Shown here one piece after another: positions 22,201-29,688 of a stretch of 29,688 nt of DNA (positions within the stretch are counted from its first letter, which is position 1; each line of letters starts with the position of its first letter). Source of the DNA: Acanthamoeba lenticulata (lineage: Eukaryota > Discosea > Longamoebia > Acanthamoebidae); the NCBI GenBank assembly GCA_002179805.1, contig NAVB01000594.1, forward strand, positions 1 through 29,688. Reading direction: 5' to 3'. Position numbers and translations under genes: made by a program. The notes beneath the pieces are model-generated. The model was given only the letters and a program-made list of their open reading frames with translations, did no database searches and had not been told where the DNA came from.

Positions 22201-24877
22201 TCGTTGATCTGGCGCCGCAGAGGTCAGACTCTGGGTGAAAAATGCGTGGAATGTATAGAGACGGAGGAGAATGATGGGAATGTGGAGGGTACCTCCTTGT
22301 TCTCGAGGAGCTGGCGGTGGGTGGCGTCGCGCACGTTGAGGAGCTTGCCCTTGAGCGGGTACACGCCGTAGTGGTCGCGCCCGAGGATCGAGAGGCCGGC
22401 CACCGCCAGCGCCTTGGCCGAGTCGCCCTCGGTCAGGATCAGCGTGCAGTCCTGCGCTCCCGAATACATCAGAATAAAATTGTTGAATAATAAGAAAGAT
22501 AGTAAAAAATGTATTTCTATTTATAGAAAAATAGAAATTAAAAAAATTAATAATGAGGCAAGACCTTGGCATGGGCGGTGCCGGCCAGGTTGGCGTCGTC
22601 GAGCTTGGGGATCCCGTAAATGCGGTTGCCGCTCCGCCCGGACGCCGCCTTGCGCGCCAGGTCGGCGGTCTGCTTCATGTACATCCAGCGGCTGACCTGG
22701 TGCACGAGAAGAGGACGGGGTTGGTGGTGATGAGTAAGAAGAAGAAGAAGCAAGAAACGTACGGCGTCGACGATTTGGGTCTTGGCGAGGACGGCCTCGA
22801 GGAAGGGCACGCTCAGCTGGCACTCGGAGCCAAAGTGGCGAGGTCGCGTGGTGAGCGTCTCCTTGGTCTGCGAGTCGAACGACGGGTTCTCGACCAGCCC
22901 ATTCACAAACACGGACAAGTGATTTCTGCAGCAGATAAAAAAAAATTTAAAAAAAGATTTAATGAAATGAAAAACATGAAATGAAATGAAATGAAATGAA
23001 ATGTTAAAGAATCAGCGGTACCGGACGTGGGCGGGCTGGACGCGGAGCTCGGGGTCGGCCTTGGCGAGCTTGTCCATGACGTACTTGACCACCTGATCCG
23101 CCACGTGATTCACGTGCGTCCCGCCTCTGTGTATGTGCGCCGCCCGAGCGGGCATGACGTGTGAGACTGACGCACAACTTGGACGAAATGCTACCGGGAG
23201 GGAAACCCCACGCACCGGCGCGTGTTGATGCTGTTGACGAAGCTGACCGACGCAAACTGGCCCGAGTCGGAGAGGCCCACGCCCACCTGCCACCGCTCGT
23301 TGATCCGCTCAAACACGAAGGCTGGCCACCGCGCGCGTGTGAGCCAATCGCACAAGAGGAATGCCAAGCACGCACACGCATGCGAGGACGAGGAGGCGGG
23401 CGAACCTTGGTCGATGAATTCGCGGTCGTAGTAGAGAGCCAAGTAGTCCTTGAAGGAGCCCAGTAGGCGCCGGTCGTCGAGGAATACCCGGAGGCCCTCG
23501 TTGCAGCCGGCCACGTCGTGGACGCGCATGGTCATGACCGCGAGAATGTCGTCGTCCCGCAGCGACTGCATGCCGAAGCGGGTCAGGTCCGGCTTGAAGG
23601 TCACCACCGTGTAGTCCTCTGCCCAGTTCATCATCATGTCAGCATCACGATGGCGATGATCATGAAGAAGAAGAAGAAGATGACAATGGAGATGTTGACG
23701 ATAAGGAAGAAGAAGAGGAAGAAAAAGACGTACTGGCATCGAGCTCGGCCGGGGTGAGGGGCGTCACGCGAGGGCCTTCGGTGGTCGACATGTTGTCGCG
23801 CCAGGCCTGCTGGAACTTGAGGCCGCGCGCGCAGTCGACGGTCTCCACGCTAAACTCCTTCGAGAAGATGTTGGCCAGCTTGGCCCCGTAGCCTACGTCG
23901 TCACCATCCCGCGAGCGGCGCGGAGCCCACGGTCCAGCTCAGCAGCGCCCTTAAAGAATAGCGACGGCCCAGGGAGGCCTCCTTTCGTACCGTTGCGGCC
24001 GCCAGTGACCTTGGCCACGGAGTCGTCAAAGTTGGAGCCCGTGAGGAGGTGGCCGAAGAGCAGCTCCGGCAGGTAGAGGCCCTCTTGCTTGTGCACATGG
24101 ACCGGGATGCCCCGCCCGTCGTTCCAGATGCGCACCGTGCCAGCCTCGGCGTCGATCCACACCTTGATCGTCGTCATCCCGGCCGGGTCTCTGGAATGCA
24201 CATCAGAACTACATGTGTTGGAATGCAAGGAATGCCACACGAACGGACCTTTGCTTGTTGTCGGCGGCGTTGACGAGGATCTCGTCAAAGATCTTGTACA
24301 GGGCCGGCACGTAGGCGCACTCGCGCAACTGTGCGCGAACGGGCTGGCCTTGTTGTTGTACTTGTGGCAAGACCCAGAGCTCCTGCGTCGTGCGCTGGGT
24401 GGAGCCCACGTAGCTGTCCGGCCGCAGCAGGACGTGCTCCACGGGCGTCTTGCGCTGGTAGATCTCCTCCAGCGGCTTCTCGCTGCTGCCGTCCGCGGCC
24501 TCGTCCTGGCCGACAGCCGCTGCCTGCTTACGCTGGCGCCCGCGAGCAGCGACCCGCGTGCTGGCGTGCAGCCCACGGGCGCCGCCGCGCAGCAGCGGTG
24601 CAACTCGTGCGTCGCGCCCACGCCCGCCAAGACCGACAAGGCCCCTGCGCCACCCGAGATGAGCCGATGCACAAGAGATTGTCTCAATAAAAACATGCAT
24701 CGGCGCTTTGAGGGTACGGTGAGGGGTTAAATCGGCCAGTAAAGAAGGATATGCGTACCGGGGGGCGGGTGCAAGGGTTGCATTGCGGAGTGATGTGGAC
24801 GGTGAGGAGAGCTTTGTGAGTCCACCAGCACTGGCGAGAGGACCAGACCGCCCAAAGGCAGCACGTCCGCGCAGCAT
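19260..24877 (-). CDS. TOP2: Eukaryotic type IIA DNA topoisomerase with mitochondrial-type presequence
   Basis: Nineteen exons give 1332 residues: 24877-24759, 24644-24249, 24190-23991, 23892-23734, 23618-23406, 23321-23216, 23125-23021, 22925-22763, 22696-22565, 22451-22293, 22208-21453, 21370-21096, 20958-20768, 20680-20499, 20434-20259, 20177-20022, 19932-19817, 19731-19473, 19395-19260. The enzyme passes one DNA duplex through another using ATP. Visible motifs: [18 protein letters not shown] (GHKL ATPase), [39 protein letters not shown] (TOPRIM Glu about 539), [26 protein letters not shown] (about 648), [14 protein letters not shown], and ARYIFTRL with the DNA-linking Tyr at about 940. 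A roughly 100-residue N-terminal extension is rich in Arg, Ser and Ala with almost no acids ([28 protein letters not shown]), typical of mitochondrial presequences. The protein stops soon after the coiled-coil gate and lacks the long charged nuclear C-terminal tail. A Met at 24916 would add 13 residues. Confidence 0.93.
21011..21090. repeat. GTGTC pentanucleotide microsatellite in a TOP2 intron
   Basis: Sixteen perfect tandem copies of GTGTC (plus strand) fill most of the intron between exons 12 and 13 (21095-20959), immediately before the exon with the active-site tyrosine. Shorter GTGTC runs occur in the neighbouring intron at about 20694-20745. Confidence 0.98.
22976..23003. repeat. ATGAA pentanucleotide run in a TOP2 intron
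   Basis: Five tandem ATGAA copies plus a partial one, in the AT-rich intron between the exons ending at 23021 and starting at 22925. Confidence 0.9.
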
Positions 24878-24949
24878 CGATGCTACTTGATGTTGGCGCC
24901 AAATCAAATCAAACAAACAAAGTTGTCTTTTCTTCGAAATACAGCAAAT

Positions 24950-26997
24950 TCAAGAACTGCGCTCCAGAACGTGGAGCCGCTGCTGAGCCATGACGTTGCC
25001 CTGCCGGGCAGCTTTCCTGTACCACTTCATGGCCAACTTCCTGTCCTTCTTCAGACCGCCTCGGCCCTCTTCGTACATCTTGCCCAGCCAGCCTTGCGCC
25101 GCGCTTTCGCCTTGATTGGCGGCCGAGTAAAAACAGCTGACTGCCTGCTTGCCGCACTTGGGCAGTCCTCCGCGGCCTGCTTCGTGCATCCGGCCCAGGT
25201 CGGTCTGCGCCTTGGCATGGCCTTGCTTCGCGGCGCCGACATAACACGCCGTGGCAAGCGCATCGTCCTTTTCAAGGCCGCCGCTGCCCGCCTCGTACAT
25301 CCGGCCCAAGTAATGCTGCGCCACGGCAAGGTTCTGCTGGGCGGCCTTGCAAAGCCACTCCACGGCCAGTACGTCGTTCTTGGGTACCACGCTGCCTGCC
25401 AGGTGCAGCAAGCCAAGGGTGTACTGCGCCCAAGCGTCATCGTTCTGGGCGGCCTCGTAAAACAAGGGCAAGGCATTCGGCGGGTTCTCCTGCTGCGCCA
25501 CTCGCCCAAGCATGTACTGGCCAAAGCCGTGGCCATCAGCAGCCGCCTTGCGGATCCACTTCATCAAGTGTGGCGACCAGTTGTCGGCATCGACCATGTC
25601 CACCAGCTGCTCCTGTGCGCCGCGGTGGCCGAGCAGCGCCGCCTGGCCAAAGAGCTCCACCGCGCGCTCGAGGTTGTCGGGTGTTGTCATCGCTTGCTCA
25701 CACTTCTTGCGGGTCGCGGACGAGTAGCGCAGGCCCAGCCAAAACAAATCTCCCGCGTTGGTCAGGCTTGAGTGTGGGTGACTCTGCGCCGCTGCCTCCT
25801 CTGCGACCGCCGTCACCACGGCGGTCGCGCCAGCCGCCGCCGACGGAGCCGGTGAAGTCTCCGGGGTCAAGTTGAGCAGGCAGAGGTCGCGCACGATGTC
25901 GCTCATGGTGGGTCGCTGGGCCGGGTCGGTGTGCCAACAACGCTGCATGAGCGCGACCAACTGCGCATCCCACTCGGCTTCGACGGGCGGCCGCTTGCCA
26001 GAGAGCACGCGATGAGCAATTTGGTCGATGTTGCTCAAGCCAGCCCAAGGCACCTTGCCGGAGAGGAGCTCCCACAGTATGATGCCGAACGCGTAGGTGT
26101 CGATCTTGTTGCTGTAGGGTACCGTCGCGACGTCATCGCCAGTGATGTGAGCGCGCAGGACCTCGGGTGCGAGCCACATCAGGGTGCCCACGGTGCGCGA
26201 CATGAGGGTGTGCGAGTTGATGCTCCACCGCGCGAGCGCAAAGTCGACCAGCACGGGCTCCTTGCTTTCCGTCAACTGTGTGCATGTGTTCGTAATTGTT
26301 TGATTTTATTTTTATTTTTATTTTATTTATTTTATGTTATATTTATATATGTGTTTGGTATTGGAGGACGAACGAGGATGTTAGGCGTCTTGAGGTCGCG
26401 ATGAATAACACCGTGTTTGTGCACGTGCTCCAGGCCCTGGGCGATCTTGGCCGCCATCTGCCGCGTCGCCTCTGGGCTGTAGGGGCCGTGTGCGCGGAGG
26501 TGGTCGAAGAGGGTGCCACCGCTGATGAACTCCGTGAGCACGCACGGTTGGGGCCGCTCAAAGCTCATCACCACGCGCACGACGTTTTCGTGTCCCTGCA
26601 GCTTTCTTTCTCAAGAGAAAGAATGACGGGTCAGCTGAAGCTCCTTACCGTCACGAGGCACGTACAAGAGGTGGGCGAGCTCTTCGCGATAGGCCGTTAC
26701 CGCGCCGTCTTCTTGTTCACCTTCCTTTTGCCCAGCAGGGTGGAAGAGCTTGACAGCGACAAGGGTGCCGCGGAAGCTGCCTAAGTAGACCGTGGCTTGG
26801 CCGGAACGAGTAAGAAGCCTCGTGATTTCCACGCCGGGCACCATTGGGAACCCCTCTCTACATGTTGATTGGGAAAAGATTAACAACTAAAAATGTTAAA
26901 CAAAGTGGAACTTCATTTGTCTCCCATACGTAAGAGCGCTCATGCGTTGCTTTGCTTCCGCCAGCTGGCGACGCAACGTCTCCACCTCACTTTCCAT
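24950..26997 (-). CDS. TKL-like protein kinase with Sel1 repeats
   Basis: Four exons (26997-26930, 26857-26649, 26609-26374, 26275-24950) give 612 residues. A short N-terminal helix (MESEVETLRRQLAEAKQRM) precedes the kinase domain (about 32-300): VAVK with Lys59, a helix-C segment AYREELAHLL, the catalytic loop HRDLKTPN (Asp164, Asn169), APE as WLAPE, then DTYAFGIILWELLSGKVPW and HTDPAQRPTM. Two key motifs are altered: the Gly-rich loop reads RSGQATVYLG with few glycines, and DFG is DFA (182-184). The metal-binding Asp remains, so activity is possible. After an Ala/Thr linker come at least five Sel1-like repeats, for example AAQNDDAWAQYTLGLLHLAG and NLAVAQHYLGRMYEAGSGG. Such repeats scaffold protein complexes. 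The stop is only 73 bases from the topoisomerase start. The substrate is unknown. Confidence 0.88.
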
Positions 26998-27162
26998 CTT
27001 CTTTGTGTTTGTTTTGTTTTATCCGCTCCCAAAAAAAAAACCCAACTTCGACCGAAGGATACTGATTGGCTGCGAAAGTTAAAAAAAAGTTGAAAGAAAT
27101 TGGCCAAGGGACGCGTGCTACGAAAATTAATATCCATTGAAAAGCACCGCAAGGAAGGATGC

Positions 27163-29609
27163 TCAGGACAGAAGGCAGCCACCTGCGCCCCGATGGCGGG
27201 TGTCGCCTCTTGACCGAGTGGCGCTCGTCGGCGCTGGTGACGATGCCGAGGGCGGCGGCAAAGCGTGCCTTGCGTTGCGTGGTGCTGGCGGTGCTGGCGC
27301 TGGCGGTGCTGGTGGCGGCAGTGCAGGTGAAGCGTGTGCTGATGATGATGATGACGATGGCGGCGGCGGCGGCGGCGGCGGCGGACCTTCTCGAGGCGGT
27401 GGAGGCACAGCTTGTGCGTTGCGTGGAGAAGCCGTCATAAAGAGTAGCGTCCTCAGCGCGGATGATGAAGATGACGAGGATGATGAAGGTGTGGGTGGAG
27501 CCATCGTCCCGCGGGACTTGCTGTAGGCCGAGGCGCGGGCGCGTACCTCGTCGGCCAGCGCCAGCGGGAGCGCGGCAAAGGGCTCGGTCTTGCGCACCTC
27601 GTCAAAGTAGCGCGCCATGAAGGACAGGCAAAAGGCCCGCAGGCGCGACGCCTTGTACATGTCGGCCCCGTGGAACACGTAGGCCACGTTGTCCACGTCG
27701 ACGTCCTTTTGCACGCGCAGCTCGCAGATGCGCTTCATGCGCGGCAGCATGAACTGGTCGGCCAGCGCGAGCAGCTCGATGGCCATGTCGGCGTCGACCC
27801 CGGCGAGCGAGTCGGCGTAGAGGAAGCCCAGCAAGTGGCCGAACACGGTCGGCTCGACCGACTCGCCCAGGTCCACCTCGCCCAACTCGTTCTCGCGCAT
27901 GCCTGAGCGTGTGCGTGCGTGTAGATCAGCAATTGTGAGCACAAATGGATCTCTAGCGACGGCTGGCTTGTACCGCTGGCGAACATGAGGCGGAAGTAGT
28001 CGCAGGAGCAGGACAGGATGAACCTGTGCGCCCACAGCTCCTCCCCGCCAACGCGGATCTTGAGGTCGGCCAGCCGCCCCAGCGTCTCCACCCGCGCCTG
28101 CTCCAGGCCGTCTGCCTTGGCTTTGGCCGCTTGCTCGTCCTTGTCGTCGTCATCGACGTCGTTGTTGTCGTCGTTGTCGTCGCGGTGATGTTCTTGGACC
28201 GGGTAGAGGAGGGCGTCGAGCTGCGGCGCGACAAGCCAGCAGAGGTCGGGCGCAAGCGACGACGGCTCCACGAGGGCGTTCACGCTCGACTGGCCCGTGG
28301 CCCGCCAGCACAGCTGCTGCAGGCGCTCGATCCCAAAGTAATCCGCGACATCGCCCATGTTCCTGTACCACCGCCGCCGCGCCGCGCCATCTTCTTCTTC
28401 ATCATCATCATCATCATCATCTTCTGCCTCGTCTTCTTCGCCATAGTTGTCCGACTTGGTGGTCGTCACGTTCTTCGTCTTCCTCTTCGTGACGGCGGGC
28501 CGGCTCTTGAGCTCCTCGGGCGGGACGAGCTTGTCCGTATAGAGGTACTGGAGCAGACCTTCCACGACCGCGAACGTGAAGCGCACCGTCCGTCGAGGCT
28601 GCCCTCCGTCGAGCTCGAGCTCGGCAGTCTCTGGGAAGATCAACTCGTCCAGCTGCTCGGGCGCGGTACTGTCGCTGCTACTCGCGCTGATCCAGCGAAA
28701 GCCGCTGGCCGACGACGACGACGACGAGGACGACGGCAGGGGGAGGCGCGAACGCCAATGCCGCGTGCGCGCAAGCAAGAGGGCCTTGTGGGCCAGAATG
28801 GCGCGCTGCCCGACCACGATGCGCAGGTCCGCGAACGCGGCCTTGGGGTCCAGCAGGGCGTGCCGGAGCTGGGTGGCCAGGAAGGTGGTCTCATCGGCCA
28901 GGATGGCCGTCTGCTCGCCGCCACAGGCCACCTGCGTCGCGACGATGCCCTGCAGGGCGTTGATCTGGGCCGGCTCGGGCTTGGCGTAGGCCTTGCTGCT
29001 GCTCCACGGGTCCGGCAGCGTCCACGTGAACACCTCGCCGTAGGCCGTTAGGCCCATGGCCGTGTTTCTGTGCATTTATTTGATCAGAATAAAATACAAA
29101 ATAAAATACACTAAAAAGAAATACAAAAAGAAAAAAAATACAAAAAGAAAAATGAACCTGTAGACGGCGACTTGAAGCATGCGCACGTCAGAGAGGGTCG
29201 ACCCCTCGTAGCGGTGCGCCCGCGAGTCGTCGGCCGCCATGGGGATGTCGCGGCTGTCGCCCACCTGGTAGAAACCTCCCCACGAGCTCTGGACGCACTT
29301 GCGCGACTTCTTGAAGTAGTCCAGGTCGCGCACCATCACCACTTCGCCATGCTCTGTCCTTCCACGAGATGAGACCCACTTGTTTGTTATATTTTTAAAA
29401 TTTATTTTGTATATTGATTTAATTAGTTATTTTCCTTTTTGACGCACCAGTGACGCCAACGACGTTGAAGTCGCCGCAAGCCACTTGGACCACCTTGTAG
29501 CCGTCGAAAGCCTCGATCCGCTGAGGCGTGTGAAAGGCGTGAATGTCCGGATGGCCGTTGGTCGGGTCCTTCAGCACGCCACCTCCCCAGGCCCACACCT
29601 GGTGGTCGT
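27163..29609 (-). CDS. RCC1 and double-BTB protein, IBtk-like (5' end outside window)
   Basis: Exons 29609-29448, 29353-29158, 29067-27974 and 27902-27163; earlier exons lie beyond base 29688. The visible part starts with RCC1-type repeats (QVWAWGGGVLKD, VVQVACGDFNVVGVT, TAMGLTAYGEVFTWTL, ATQVACGGEQTAIL). Then comes a first BTB (FADLRIVVGQRAILAHKALL) split by a Ser-rich and a long Asp/Glu-rich insertion. A second BTB follows (LADLKIRVGGEELWAHRFIL to FGHLLGFLYADSLAG), then a BACK-like helical segment (LLALADQFMLPRMKRICE), and a Ser/Pro-rich tail with a run of nine or more prolines. RCC1 repeats followed by two BTB domains is the order in IBtk (inhibitor of Bruton tyrosine kinase), a CUL3 ubiquitin-ligase adaptor. 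Whether ankyrin repeats precede, as in IBtk, cannot be seen. The proline run comes from a GGC repeat near 27359-27384. Confidence 0.85.
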
Positions 29610-29688
29610 CTGCTCTCATAAATCAGTTTTTAAATACCAATAAAAAAACGAAATCTTCTATTAATTCAACATAAGTTCTGATATTTAT

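Noticed and set aside
24887..25771. 294-codon plus-strand open frame
   Set aside because: Antisense to the Sel1-repeat exon; its apparent repeats mirror the Sel1 repeats.
28026..29051. 341-codon plus-strand open frame
   Set aside because: Antisense to the large BTB exon, with long Val and Ile runs that mirror the poly-Asp repeat of the real gene.
1..29688. Mobile elements or integrated viral genes
   Set aside because: No transposase, integrase, reverse transcriptase or capsid-like translation was seen in either strand. The single-chain TOP2 could suggest a giant-virus gene, but 18 introns and a presequence point to a host gene.

Overview
This window looks like nuclear DNA of a free-living amoebozoan, most like Acanthamoeba. 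The coding exons are GC-rich. The genes are packed tightly and cut by many short introns (roughly 50-220 bases), and the domain repertoire (Sel1-repeat kinases, F-box/MORN proteins, RCC1-BTB proteins) fits. No sequence search was possible, so the genus is an inference. I placed 77 introns by following frame and phase across GT-AG boundaries. In every reconstructed gene the phases close and a single open frame results. Exon coordinates below come from that reading.

All twelve protein genes lie on the minus strand, head to tail, so the window reads from right to left. From high to low coordinate: an IBtk-like RCC1/double-BTB protein (5' end beyond the window); a TKL-like kinase with Sel1 repeats; a eukaryotic type II DNA topoisomerase with an apparent mitochondrial presequence (19 exons); a small intronless secreted protein; a tRNA-like element; an F-box/MORN protein; TFIIF beta; an unrecognised helical nuclear protein; Mediator subunit MED19; Integrator subunit INTS14; an RWD-Ariadne-type RBR ubiquitin ligase; an F-box-like protein; and a membrane-anchored amidohydrolase (3' end beyond the window).

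Functionally, 7.2-16 kb holds three recognisable RNA polymerase II components (INTS14, MED19, TFIIF beta) around one unidentified protein with a Myc-like nuclear localisation signal. Three or four genes bear on ubiquitin ligation (RBR, two F-box proteins, and the BTB protein as a likely CUL3 adaptor). Eukaryotic neighbours are usually not an operon, so this clustering is suggestive only.

I saw no transposon, viral gene, CRISPR array or rRNA. The strongest points for follow-up are the presequence-bearing topoisomerase II, the RWD-Ariadne fusion with an unfamiliar C-terminus, the unidentified protein beside TFIIF beta and MED19, the DFA-motif kinase, the non-canonical 5' splice-site consensus, the related CG/CA-rich introns and the tRNA-like element.
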